64,000 nucleotides of DNA from Mnemiopsis leidyi (taxonomy: Eukaryota; Ctenophora; Tentaculata; Lobata; Bolinopsidae). The position numbers and the translations under genes are program-made. Under the pieces are notes generated by a model. It was not told where the DNA came from. It did no database searches and worked only from the letters and a program-made list of their open reading frames with translations. The number at the start of each line of letters is the position of its first letter. Positions within the stretch are counted from its first letter, which is position 1. The stretch lies in NCBI GenBank assembly GCA_000226015.1, contig JH152799.1:52588-116587 (forward strand), in the 5' to 3' direction. This document shows, piece by piece, positions 1-10,538 of this stretch.

Positions 1-26
1 CTATATATATATAATTATATATATAG
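1..26. repeat. AT dinucleotide repeat
   Basis: A short run of alternating T and A with one central break, nearly self-complementary. It is low-complexity sequence with no coding content. Confidence 0.8.
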
Positions 27-218
27 ATCAGACGAAAATTACTGAAAAAATGCATTTTTTAAGACGTTACTGCAGACACACCTTAAAAGATAGAGACTTG
101 AAATTTTCAGGTTCACGTAGATACATACTCAAGACAAAAACTGCACAGTTTCAAGTTTCTAACTAATCGGGAAAGTGGTTTTCTGGATAGCCGAGTTTTG
201 AGTTTTACGTAATCGTGT

Positions 219-426
219 ATAATAGCGCTGGCAAGTTTTTCAACTTTCGTTGAAAACTTTTTCCAAGAGAGGCGCTTGTTCGGCCGAGTCGTCGGGGGCC
301 TTCGGCCCCCTCCTCCGGTAACGGGCCTGCAAAGGCCCCCTTTGGCCAAGGCAAAGGGGGCTTTGTTGGGCCCTGGCAAGGGGGGCGGAAGTTTTTTCCC
401 CGGTCGCGCTTGCCAGCGCTATAATT
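219..426. repeat. MITE-like foldback element
   Basis: The ends are inverted copies of one another. ATAATAGCGCTGGCAAG at 219-235 pairs with CTTGCCAGCGCTATAAT at 409-425 with one mismatch. Inside are further hairpins: a TTTCAAC/GTTGAAA stem near 238-256, a GGGGGCC/GGCCCCC stem near 294-312, and a GCCCCC/GGGGGC stem near 336-361. There is no coding capacity. Short terminal inverted repeats around a GC-rich, self-folding core suit a non-autonomous DNA transposon relic. No target-site duplication was established. The 16-base left-end string GGCAAGTTTTTCAACT recurs at about 7301, upstream of the oxygenase gene. Confidence 0.6.
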
Positions 427-544
427 CCAAAATCCAACATTGAACTACTTTTATCATTACTTAGAAGTTAGGGGTTAGAAATAAGAGAGACTCAAAATAA
501 CTCATCGAAATTCAAAGTAAATATTTAAATTACAAACACTCTCT

Positions 545-925
545 TAGCTAACCAAGGAAATAGGTGGGCTATCGGCGGATCGGCCGTTTATAGGCCTGGT
601 ATCGGCCGGAACCAATTTCCCATTTTCCGATATGAGAAAATGGTATCGGGCGGCTATAGGCCTTATATGGGCCTGATTTGTGCCTGGTAGGATATATAAG
701 ACTAAGAACATGATATCCTTATACGCCTGCTGGCCTGATGTAGGCCAGCTATAGCCATATGTCAGCTATAAGTTTAGGCTGGCTATAGGCCTTATAAAAG
801 GCCGGTTATCGGCCGTCTATAGGCCTGGTATTGGCTTAATACGGGCCGGTTATTGGCCTCATGGTGATATGGGCCTAGTGTCGGCCTGGTATAGGCCGGA
901 ACTGATCTCCCAATATGCCAAATTG
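545..925. repeat. GGCC-rich degenerate tandem repeat
   Basis: Words of the TATAGGCC, TATCGGCC and GGCCTGGTAT type recur many times with irregular spacing, many of them self-complementary around GGCC. Two similar longer stretches beginning GGCCTGGTAT lie about 290 bp apart, near 594 and 884. Each is followed by a CCGGAAC...TTTCCCA/CTCCCAA tail, which suggests a tandem duplication. No open frame of interest is present. It looks like a decayed minisatellite. Confidence 0.65.
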
Positions 926-1889
926 TCACAATCAATTTCGTGAATTGTCGCGAAAAAACGCTAGTTTCGCGATTTGTCGCGGAAAACTTCCCCACCGCGA
1001 AAAAAAATGGAACTGTTTAAAAGTGGCGTACAATTCGTCGAATAACCAACGAAGTTATTTGTAATCTCTGCCTGCAAAAACGGGAACAAGGGCCTCCGTG
1101 TAATTCAATTACCAAAGTAACAAGTACCAACCGTCATATCTCCGTCGATGCAGACTAGTCTGTAAAGAAATTACCGCCTTACCGGTCTGAATTTATAAGT
1201 ATACTAGCTCCTCGTTTTGCCGACAAATAGTATTTCTACAGAGTTTGCCGATAACAAATTTGTCAACCTTACAAGCAAAAGTCACCCTATTTCAGCAGTA
1301 ACAGCATGCAAGCAAAAAACATGTATTATTTCCGTTTCGTCATATCACTAAGTCACTAACTGATCGATTGATTGAAAACCCCGAGGGGCACGACTACGGG
1401 CTTCTAGATCATAAAAATTCAGATACATATTTTTAAATACAAATCGTCAGAAAACGAACAAAATATGGCATTCCTCAAGAATATCAGGCAGGCTCTCAAT
1501 TCTAAAACAATATACGGTTAAAAAAACGAAAATACTGCATATTATAAAATATCAAAATAGCAACATAAATCGTTAATCGACGAGGTAGTTCAGTCTTATT
1601 TCAAGATGTTCTGCTCAAATTGTGCTGTAAGTGTAAGTCCAAGTTCAGATATTTACTTGTCCATGAAGTTCAGATATTTACTAGAAAGTTTTCTTGTCAC
1701 TCCATCAAACCATACTGTCAACAAAAAGTTGTGCGAATTACGTTTAGAATTACCTATATCGGGGGGTCTCTACTTCTAGGGCCTTAGAATACCTAAAATG
1801 CCAAATTTTAACTGTTCGATGTCAGTGAAAATTGGCTTAAATGTGATTCCTACTATATTTATTCAACTAAATGTAAACGTCATACAAAA
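926..1889. other. AT-rich intergenic sequence
   Basis: No gene, RNA or repeat structure was recognised. The last part, about 1810-1889, is weakly similar to the inner part of the dispersed repeat that follows (compare 38.21-38.31 kb on the opposite strand), so that element may extend further left. Confidence 0.5.
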
Positions 1890-2190
1890 ATATCGACCCA
1901 AGGGCAGATATATTCATTGAAACAAAATCGGAAGTTAATTTTGGCCCACTCTGTTCTATCCAAAGCAGAAGAAATTGGTTATAAGCATGTTTTAGTTTTA
2001 CTATTAAAGCCGATTTTGGAACATGAAAAGAAAAGTAATACCACTTATACATGAGTGGTATTACGATAGTGGTATCACTATTGTAATATCTCTGATAATA
2101 TCACTACAATGGTATTGCTATAGTGATATTCCTATATTGGTTTTACTGAAAAATTAGCAAAGTAATACAACTGAAGTTGAATAACAACAG
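1890..2190 (+). repeat. Dispersed repeat family R1, copy 1
   Basis: This stretch matches the reverse complement of about 37,965-38,205 over most of its length. Shared words include AAGGGCAGATATA near the left end, AATTTTGGCCCA in the middle, and TTTTACTGAAAAATTAGCAA followed by AGTAATACAACTGAAGT at the right end. Between them is an array of TGGTATTAC/TAATACCACT words able to form hairpins. The two copies differ by many substitutions and small indels, so the family is old. It shows no coding capacity; a non-autonomous transposon is likely. Confidence 0.7.
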
Positions 2191-3473
2191 AAATAACACC
2201 ATGACGCAGAACTCACACAGAAATAACACGATGATGGAGATTTCACACAGAGACTGATTGATTAATCATTTCACAAATTGTTGATGAAGCAATTTTATGA
2301 ACAAATTTGACCTTTCATAACGTTTTGAAAATGCATTTATGTATTGGCATGCTGCCCACCTCTACTTCTACTTCTAGAAAACATTTCTTCGGTTAATGGG
2401 TTACTTGCGAATACGGGTTGCACATAACTTTTTATAAAGAATTCTAAGATTAGGGCAAGGCTAATTCTATTTGCTGCTTACGTCCCAGCGAAAAACATTC
2501 GTTTCACGGTTGGGTACGTGCTGATACTGTAGGCCTCACATACCACAGTCCCATACAAAAAATACGTCCTCAAACCACGCAAATATTCAACCTATTTTTG
2601 AAAAGACATCAATGAGACGTGATTTTGGTATGTGCAGCTTTCATCGGTTTCCGATTTTTAATATCTAAAATCAAATGCTCTAATGCTGTTAGTTTGAGAC
2701 AGTATACTGAGTGGAACTTATTCAATATTATCTTCTCGGCTGGCTGCAAAGGAGATGTCTTTTTATTTGTGACCTATATTTTTGAAATTACCGCTTTCAT
2801 CAACGTGACTCGGATACATGATGACATGATGATATGCCTTCATGGGATCTAGGACAACCGTACAAAAGTCAAATAGACTGCTAAGAGACTGAATGAAAAA
2901 TTTTCCCAAAACAGTCAGACAAGCGATGGATTGTAAGGAAATTCAAATTATATCATCAACATTAGAGTACTTTCGTAATTGACATCATCAGTACCCCAAA
3001 GTATTTAATTAGTAGTAGTTGTTGAAAGTATTAAAACTGCTAAGAGTCAATTTAACTGTCCATTGTAACACAAATTCGGAAAAAAGTCCGCCGAATGGAC
3101 TGTTTTTCGAAAACTGAAGATTCGGTTCCGAACATCAATCCATACTGGACGACAGTTTGTCAGTTTGAGTTAATCTGGTTACCGTCATGAAGACAAGATA
3201 TTCATCATTTTATGTTTTCTTGCGTTCTCGATGAACGCAAGATCTGTTTTTGAACCACAAGAGAATCAATCCATAGGATCGTTTTAGAATAATGTCCAAA
3301 CTAACTAGGGAGTCTGTGGTGTCAACAAAAACAATCTAGAGTGTATGAAAAAGACGTGTAGAGATTTAAAGGGATATCAAAAAATCTATTTTCTAATCTT
3401 ACGCCATGAAAATAGAAAAGTCGTCTTCAGTTTTTTCAAAGTTGACCACAAACATTTCAGATTCATAGCGGCG
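2191..3473. other. Intergenic, upstream of the GPCR
   Basis: AT-rich sequence with no recognised gene. Open frames here are short and resemble nothing I know. The 5' regulatory region of the GPCR is presumably inside, but no TATA box or clear motif can be assigned. Confidence 0.5.
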
Positions 3474-4640
3474 ATGGTTTTAAACAGCACAGACCTTCTG
3501 GAAGGGTACCTCACACCTGCAAACCTAACTTTTGGGATACTAGGTACTTTTGAGTGCCTCTCAGGAATAATCCTAAACGGCCTGGCAATGCCGGCATTCT
3601 ACAAGTCTATCCGACATATATCCAATAAGTTTTATCTGATCATGGCAGTAACAGATATTATGACTTGTGCTTCCATGGTCCCATTCTGCGTGTCCCGCTT
3701 GTACGGCGGCAGGAGCAAGTTGTACAGTAGTGTAGTTGTCTGTAATGCTGCTGGAGTTCTTTTCAGCTTGGGGAGCCAGGTCAGTGTGATCAGTGTTGCT
3801 TTACAAAGCATTATCAGGACCAAAAGCCTGCTGTTTCCTCTTAGAAGGATAAAATTAGTTCCACTTTATGTGTTCTGTATTTTCTACTGCGTGGCCCAGA
3901 TATTGATAGCAGCACTGCCGTTTTTGGTAGGAAAGAAATACAAGTACTACTCCATCGTCACATCATGTAACTTCAGTCTTAGAGAGAGGTGGGACAGCGA
4001 TACTCTTATATACAAGGTTACTCTAATGTTGGTGGGAATTTTCCCGTTCCTTTGGCCAGCCATTCCCATCCTGATCAGCTGTTTTATCTCTGTCTTTCTG
4101 CTGCTTGTCCGAAACCGTAACCTTGGAGATGAGACGGCGAACGCACGTTGTCGTCATGCCAGCGTGACGATCGTCTTGGTGACGACTCTGTAAATCATCC
4201 TAAACATTCCATATTGGAACTACCTGCTGGTGTGGCTGGTTGACTTTGAATCCGCGGCAGTCTGGTTCGCCTGCACTAACGACCCTCACCACTACCTTTA
4301 TACATTCCTCAACCCGTTCTCCATGCTACTGAACGCGGGTATAAACCCCCTCATTTACCTGGCCCGGATGCGAAAAGTGAGAGTGAGTGTTCTACAACTC
4401 TGTAAATGTGGAGTTGGAGAGGAGAACCGCCGGGAGACAAGAACCGAGGTAGTGGTGGGAGGAAGTACTAGTCTTCTGGAGACTACTGGAGAGCACCAGA
4501 GGAAAAGTTCTGCTACGTTTACTTACAGACATACTCATAGAGTTACAGCTGGCGGGACAGGTGGGGCAGGTCTTATCCATAAAGCTAGCAACAGCATGCC
4601 CGCAGTGAAACTGAATCATTTTAATTTTAAATCTATATGA
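3474..4640 (+). CDS. Class A (rhodopsin-like) GPCR, interrupted by one in-frame TAA
   Basis: A single-exon seven-transmembrane receptor of about 388 codons. The start at 3474 is chosen because the first residues (MVLNST, then ANLT) form a short extracellular N-terminus with two N-glycosylation sites. An in-frame ATG at 3345 would add 43 residues lacking such features. Visible hallmarks are LNGLAMP in TM1, LIMAVTDIM in TM2 (the conserved Asp), a Cys before TM3 and a partner Cys in loop 2 (TSCNF), SIIRTK where DRY normally lies, NIPYW in TM6, and NAGINPLIYLARM (the NPxxY motif) in TM7. The frame is broken once, by TAA at 4191-4193 inside TM6. The same frame continues intact through TM7 and the tail. 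The altered DRY motif and orphan-like sequence prevent ligand assignment. The stop could be a null allele, a young pseudogene or a base error. Confidence 0.9.
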
Positions 4641-5053
4641 TGTGTCAAAGTTATAATGACTGGTCATTTGGAGGCCAAAAAACGTTGACAGAAAAATAAG
4701 AAGAAGATCTTAAGACTGATCACCCACTATGACTAGCGTATATTCTTTAAACTTAAACAACTTAGTGAAGCTTTATATAGCCTGTTTCGATTGATAGACT
4801 AATTTTAGTATTGCAACGTAGAATTTGGAAAAAATTAACTCAGATTAAACCATGCATTTTTGAAATATGTCTCTAAGATAATGATATAGTATGACCTTGA
4901 AAACTTGCCAGGTGACATAATTCATTGTGCTGATGATGTATTAAGAATATGAAGATATTTATTGTCACAAGAAGCTTTTGCCGTATTTTCATCGGTACAG
5001 GATAAGATACAAAAGACTACGAATAGCCTACTGCGGTGGTAGGGACCCAGATG
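4641..5053. other. Intergenic, downstream of the GPCR
   Basis: AT-rich sequence with no recognised gene and no clean AATAAA signal close to the GPCR stop codon. If the minus-strand candidate exon at 5054-5266 is real, its next exon might lie in or beyond this stretch, but none was recognised. Confidence 0.4.
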
Positions 5054-5266
5054 TCAAATCCAACCAATGACCCGTCTTTGAGGAGGCATCTCATCAGTGG
5101 TCGCACCTCCAAACTCGGTTTCTGAACTGGAATTCTTGTGGTTTCCAGGCGAAACACAACAAAACAAGGAAGTTTTGTTGTGTTTCCAATTTTTGTTGGC
5201 AAAATTAAACAATACACCAAGCACACACAGCAGTGCCAATATTAGTATATAGGGTCGGCGTTTCAT
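5054..5266 (-). CDS. Candidate first exon of a signal-anchor protein
   Basis: The frame opens with MKRRPYILILALLCVLGVLF, a short basic head followed by a strongly hydrophobic helix, as in type II membrane proteins such as Golgi enzymes. A polar stretch with possible N-glycosylation sites (NKTS, KNSSS) follows. A TATATATAA-type box lies about 85-100 bp upstream on this strand (plus 5350-5365). A CGG|GTCATT donor is possible near the end, so the frame to 5054 may not all be exon. No downstream exon was recognised, so the protein family is unknown. It may be spurious. Confidence 0.3.
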   Translation of the reverse strand: MKRRPYILILALLCVLGVLFNFANKNWKHNKTSLFCCVSPGNHKNSSSETEFGGATTDEMPPQRRVIGWI

Positions 5267-7346
5267 ACCTTATAAGCCATGAGTATAAGAGGGAGGAGGG
5301 TACAAATCGCCGAACTATTGATCACATCATATGTGACCGCTGTACACACTTAATATTATATATAAAAGGAAAGGAAGACAGCTGGGGATCACACGAACAG
5401 AGAGAAATTGCTGCGTACAGCATGCAGTTATTGAGTTGAATTTAAAATATAACTCAGTGTTTGTTTGAGCTATGAAAGTGAAAGATTTATTAGTTTAAAC
5501 TTCCAACGTTTAAGGGATTGGCAGATTTCTCTGATAGTTTTTAAAGGATTCAGAAATAAAGTTTTACTGCAAATTTCCACAACGAATTCTTCAACAGAGA
5601 AAGTTTTTGGGACAAAAAAGTAAAGTATTAATTGGATGAAATAAAAGGTTCTGACTGCTTGAGCAACCAGCCGGCCAGATATCTTGTTTAAATCTTGTTT
5701 ATTTCGGTTCTAAGATTCACGCTTCGGTCGCTCGGTTGGATTCGACTCCTTTATCTGTTTTTAGACGCTCAACTGGTAGGTCACGCTACTTTATCAGAAT
5801 TCGTGATGTGATGCGTTCTGCAATACAGGCTCAACATAATAATTCTATCAAATTCACCCAAGCTTATTATTTTGCAATTTCTACGAATTGAGAAATTTCG
5901 ACTTAGAGTTAGACATTGGGCCAAGATACAAAATGTGAATGTGACGTCAAGATACAAAATGCTGATAAGTAAACACGTCGTCGTGTCACGCACTGCCTCG
6001 ACAAATTTGAATTAAAAGTAAAACGAAACTTCACAATCACGCACGCGGACCACACCAACCGGAGAATGCGAGTAAGAGTGTCTGGGTATAAATACGAGAT
6101 TTTGTGCTAAATGAATCAGACTATTTTTAAAATGTTTTGCTTCAACTCACCCTGTGAAGACATGAGGGACCCACGTCTCAGTTACTGTCTGTCGACTGTC
6201 TTAGTATTGAAAACTGAGTTCCATTTAAAAGTATCACTATTAACTCATCGCTGAACTAATTTTAGCACTTATAATCGGTTATATAATTAGCTCTATTTCA
6301 AATCTTTCATGAAAACCTCTTGGCCTTAAAAATAGCCATTTAGACCGTTAACTTCAAAAAAAATATGCACTACTGCACAAATATGATTTGGGCCATGGCA
6401 AGAATGTAGAACGTTTATGAATTGGACAAACTAACGGCATGAATTACCATTTTTATTTTACCCCTTATAGTTATTTTTACGCCGATGTCACTTTTTCGGG
6501 TCAACTTATCATTTCGACCAAAAAGTAAACTTTTACATTAGTTTTGACTATTTATACTAACCTTACGACTCCTTGGGATCAAGGATGAAGGCATTTGCGT
6601 TAATTCAAGAGAATTCTAATCTTACTCAATAAAATTTGAAATGAAAATTCTATAACGAAAGTCCACAGCCTTAGAATAATTTAAATTTTTTTTTCTATGA
6701 TGATTAAAATTATAACTAGTATTGCTTCTGCTTTTACGGAAATTTCATACTTGGCGGTTGTACTTAAAACCGAAAGAGATATCTTTTAATTTATATTTCT
6801 GAAACTCGGTACATAATACATATGAATCCGGAATATCAAATTTCCTGGCTAAATTGTGTAAGCTAGAAGTGAGCAAGAAAATGAAAAAACGGAACCGTTG
6901 ATAAGTTTAAGCCGAAGTCTATAAGGATAATTATTAAGTATTAATCGTGCCATTGCTACAGATAGCTATTGAGTTTTTACAACTTATAGCGATTTTTTCT
7001 ACGCCCCGATAAGATTCGAGGCTTCATTCCAATTATTTCCAACTTCATTCCAGATATTTCCTCAAAATTGCCATACAAAAAGTTCATTGTAATTACAAAT
7101 ATAAGGAAGCTTTTTTGCTTCCAAAAGAGAGGTTTAACAAGAAAGGTTTAGCAAGTCGACAAACAATGGCTAGGTGTCTAGATAGTTTACGGAAATTCCG
7201 TTTGTTTTGCATTGTGATGACATATCGACGACAAGACAACAGCCATTAATTCAAGAAATAAACATTGAAGGCACAAGTTTATTCTGCTTTTAGGTAAAAG
7301 TGGCAAGTTTTTCAACTAACAATACTACATCTTAACAACAGGCACG
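5267..7346. other. Intergenic, upstream of the oxygenase
   Basis: AT-rich sequence without recognised genes or strong repeats. GGCAAGTTTTTCAACT near 7301 copies the end of the foldback element at 219. A CAG just before the oxygenase ATG could be a splice acceptor for an upstream untranslated exon, but no donor was assigned. Confidence 0.45.
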
Positions 7347-8948
7347 ATGGAGATCAACATCAGAACACTCATTTTTCTGACGTTCATGACAGCAGCGTTG
7401 TCAGACCTTACCGAACTCCTGTCTTCAGCTCCAGGCGCTCACGGCGACCTTCTCCTACCAAAAACGAAGGGGAAAATTCCTTTATGGATTAAGGGAGCAC
7501 TCTATCGGGCCGGACCTGGTTTGTTCGAGCACGGAAACCGATCAGTGAACGGACTTTGTGATGCCCTTGCAAAAGTCCACGGTTGGAGCTTCGAAGGAGA
7601 CGGTACTGTGAGATACAACGCTGCAATGGTTCCCTCCCACATGTACAACCGGACAATGGAGGACAAGGTTCTAGCTCCTAACTCCGTGATAGGAGACATT
7701 GTTCCTGACCTGACGTTCCTGGAGGAGCTGGAAGTAATGACGATGGACACCAACAAGAAGGACAACAGCAACATTGCAATATGGAACTTGGACGGCGGTA
7801 GGAGCGTCACAGTTACTGCCGAGAGTCCGGTTATGCAGCAGATGACACCCCACTCGATAGAGTACAAGGGCCAGATGATAAGTGGAGCTTTGGCACAGCT
7901 GCCTACCTACCGCAAGGCACTCTTCTCTGCTTCCCACTTCGCAAAGCATCAGTCAGGAACCAGCATCAACTACATTCTCACTGTGTCGCTTATGCCGTGG
8001 GAACTTTTGACTGCTTCCTACGACTTCTACGAATATATCCCCACCACATCTGAAACAGTCGAGACCAGGAAAATTGGGAGCATTCCCCAGCCCCTCGCTG
8101 ACCTCAGGATCTTGCACATGATGGGAGCGACCAAGAACTTCGTGGTGGTTCCTCTGTGGAACAATCAGTTTACTCCAGACTCCCTAGATGTACTGCACGA
8201 CATGACACATCTCTGTCACAGCATGAGGTTCAACTACGACAACCACTTTTATCTTTACGTCATGTCTCTGAGTTCTGGCAAACTCCACAAGTTCGAACTT
8301 CCTCCAGCCAGAGCAGTTCATGTCATGAACACGTTCGAGAGGACAAACCCAAGAGGAGAGCTAGAGGTGGTGTTGGACGCTCCCACTACCTCTGATGTCA
8401 ATGAAAAAGACCTGAACAAAATCTGTCTCTTCGACGTGATGAAGATCCCGAACATGAAAAACACAAAGTACCTCTACGAGAATATCCCCTGGAATACCAC
8501 TTTGAGACGGTACGTCATGAACATAAACACTCTGGAGTACTCTATCGAGGATTTCCCCCGAGTCTGGGAGCCTGTCGATGCTCTGGTAGAATTTCCCTTC
8601 ATCAATCCAGCCTATTGGGGCAGAGACTATTGCTACTGCTACTTCCAGCAGTGGATAATGAGAACCAACGAAATGGACCTGCTGAAGTACGACCTTTGTA
8701 AGAAAACGGCCGTATCCTGGCACGAGGACGACAAACATGTGATGGAACCAGTCTTTGTAGCTCGTCCTGACTCTGGCGAGGAAGATGACGGAGTGGTGAT
8801 TGCTCCTGTTTTCGACTCCAGGGACAGTACCACCGAGCTGATAGTATGGGACGCTAAAAACTTGACAGTCCTGGCTAGGTTTGATAATCTGGTCAAAGTT
8901 CCCTTTACGATACACGGCTGGTGGTTTGGGGAAGATGGAGCTCTGTGA
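7347..8948 (+). CDS. Carotenoid cleavage oxygenase (BCO/RPE65 family)
   Basis: A 533-residue member of the carotenoid oxygenase family. These are Fe(II) enzymes with a seven-bladed propeller that split carotenoids with O2; in animals the products are retinal or apocarotenals. The family landmarks are in order: IPLWIKGALYRAGPG near residues 44-58, HGWSFEGDG at 78-86, the four iron-binding histidines H169 (MTPHS), H257 (RILHMMG), H325 (AVHVMNTFE) and H523 (TIHGWW), the Glu of EFPFINP at 415, and EDDGVVIAP at 479-487. The first ~19 residues are hydrophobic and end ALSD, like a cleavable signal peptide; most vertebrate relatives are cytosolic or membrane-associated. The PDPCK motif typical of animal BCOs is not seen, so substrate is uncertain. 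The gene has no introns and is visibly richer in GC than its flanks. AATAAA lies at 9217. Confidence 0.93.
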   Translation: MEINIRTLIFLTFMTAALSDLTELLSSAPGAHGDLLLPKTKGKIPLWIKGALYRAGPGLFEHGNRSVNGLCDALAKVHGWSFEGDGTVRYNAAMVPSHMYNRTMEDKVLAPNSVIGDIVPDLTFLEELEVMTMDTNKKDNSNIAIWNLDGGRSVTVTAESPVMQQMTPHSIEYKGQMISGALAQLPTYRKALFSASHFAKHQSGTSINYILTVSLMPWELLTASYDFYEYIPTTSETVETRKIGSIPQPLADLRILHMMGATKNFVVVPLWNNQFTPDSLDVLHDMTHLCHSMRFNYDNHFYLYVMSLSSGKLHKFELPPARAVHVMNTFERTNPRGELEVVLDAPTTSDVNEKDLNKICLFDVMKIPNMKNTKYLYENIPWNTTLRRYVMNINTLEYSIEDFPRVWEPVDALVEFPFINPAYWGRDYCYCYFQQWIMRTNEMDLLKYDLCKKTAVSWHEDDKHVMEPVFVARPDSGEEDDGVVIAPVFDSRDSTTELIVWDAKNLTVLARFDNLVKVPFTIHGWWFGEDGAL

Positions 8949-9964
8949 GAAGAACAAGAAACATTAACCGTAAAGATAATGAAGAAGATGGTGATTGGAA
9001 ATGTATAATGGAAAAGAAAAGAGGAGAAGAAGTAAGAGTTTTACTTGACGGATGACTTGCACTTAACTATTCTAAATGCAAAGATTGTGGGATACTGACG
9101 ATTAGGAACATTTTGAGTTGAACAATTGAGTTGGACAATCTCAAAAACTTATCTGATTTAATTCAGTTTGGTTCTGAATTTTTTCTTTATTTATCAACGT
9201 AGCCCCACGGGCTCTTAATAAACGGAGCTTGCAGTAGATTTATGCAATATCATAGTTGGAACTGGAATCAGTTTTTAAAAATATGTCTGTTTTAATATGT
9301 TATCACATGCACTTCACCACATGATATTATGATAAGACATACAACTTGCAGGTGTTAATGTTAAATTAATTACAGCTAGACACTAAGCAAGTAACATAAT
9401 TGATGCCTTAATTAGGCGTCTTAAAAGTGCTTGAATCATCTATTTTAATCTTTCCATTTGCTTTGCTTAAGATTCAATAAAAAATGAATAAAATTGTGTC
9501 CAAATTTATGAACAACTTGTACTGATCGACGGGAATGCTTCGAACCTAAAGACAGTATTCTCACAGAACAGAAAACAGCATACTCTGATAGAGCACGCAG
9601 ACACCCATGCGGTAGAACAGATTTTTAGGCGCATATTTGGTTAAAAAAAGTCGATAAGGACTTCACTGATATATGAGATATCGCACCTTACTAGAGAGAA
9701 ATAATCAAGTTATTGCAAGTCATTAATAAATTCTCCAGGGAGTAAACGAGAAATGGATAGACGAAATGGCATTCATATTGAATTTTAGAATTTTACAGAA
9801 ACCTGTTACAACCTTTTTAGCTATTCGATCACGGATCATTTTGTATGACCATGACCAAACATTTCTTAAAAGTACAAATAAAATCAACAGTATTATATAT
9901 CTACTTTTCTGTAAAATCGAAACGAATAAGTTTGAAAAACAAAATATTTTGTCATTTAGAATAA
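8949..9964. other. Oxygenase 3' flank
   Basis: Holds the presumed 3' untranslated region of the oxygenase, with AATAAA at 9217-9222 and again at 9476-9481. The rest is AT-rich with no recognised gene. Confidence 0.5.
9217..9222 (+). terminator. Polyadenylation signal AATAAA
   Basis: A canonical AATAAA about 270 bp after the oxygenase stop codon, a plausible 3' end for that transcript. A second AATAAA at 9476 is an alternative. Confidence 0.5.
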
Positions 9965-10045
9965 GCAGCTATAATCATTATTGTTATAATAATCATTACT
10001 ATTATAATCATCATTATTATTATAATCATTGTCATTATGACATAC
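9965..10045. repeat. ATT/AATC trinucleotide-rich microsatellite
   Basis: Interrupted runs of TATAATCATTATT type. Translation gives an artefactual Tyr/Asn/His-rich peptide, so the open frame across it is not a gene. Confidence 0.75.
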
Positions 10046-10500
10046 GAACTACGGAGCTATCAGTCTGTATCCAACAAAAACAGCATGTAGCAAATCAATC
10101 GAGTCAGGAACATTGCACATCCATATGGAAAGAAATGCAAAAAACGACCAACTCGAGAAAATATATAAAAATTTCCAGCTGATAATATCGAGCACAGTGC
10201 CGGACTTTTAAGCTATATGATTCTGTTGCTTCTCTATACCATATACAAGGTAAAAACATATGCTTAAATAATGAATAATGATGGATGGTATGAGTTGCAG
10301 AGGATGTGTGCAAAACAATTTATATTTGAGTGCTGAATTCTGAGATATAGGGTGAATTACTGAACTGTATCGTTCACTGACTAACTTCAAGTACCCAAAA
10401 ATAGTACTGCAGAAAACTTCGGAGGATCTTAAACCGACTATTTTACAATGTCTTTAACATTTATTTACAAGATCATACCTGCAATTGTCTTCCATAGATT

Positions 10501-10506
10501 TTTATT
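10501..10506 (-). terminator. Polyadenylation signal for the giant gene
   Basis: TTTATT on the plus strand reads AATAAA on the minus strand, 33 bases past the TGA stop of the giant gene at 10539. A second AATAAA lies about 35 bases further on. Confidence 0.6.
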
Positions 10507-10538
10507 AAAAAACTGCTTATACGAAGAACAGGATCAAA

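Noticed and set aside
5700-5760. GGATTCGACTCC, resembling a tRNA B box
   Set aside because: No A box at the proper distance and no cloverleaf could be drawn.
7502-8957. Long minus-strand open frames antisense to the oxygenase
   Set aside because: They mirror the codon structure of the oxygenase. The sense frame carries all family motifs.
9766-10182. Plus-strand open frame of 138 codons with Tyr/Asn/His repeats
   Set aside because: The peptide is the translation of an ATT/AATC-rich microsatellite and has no protein-like features outside it.
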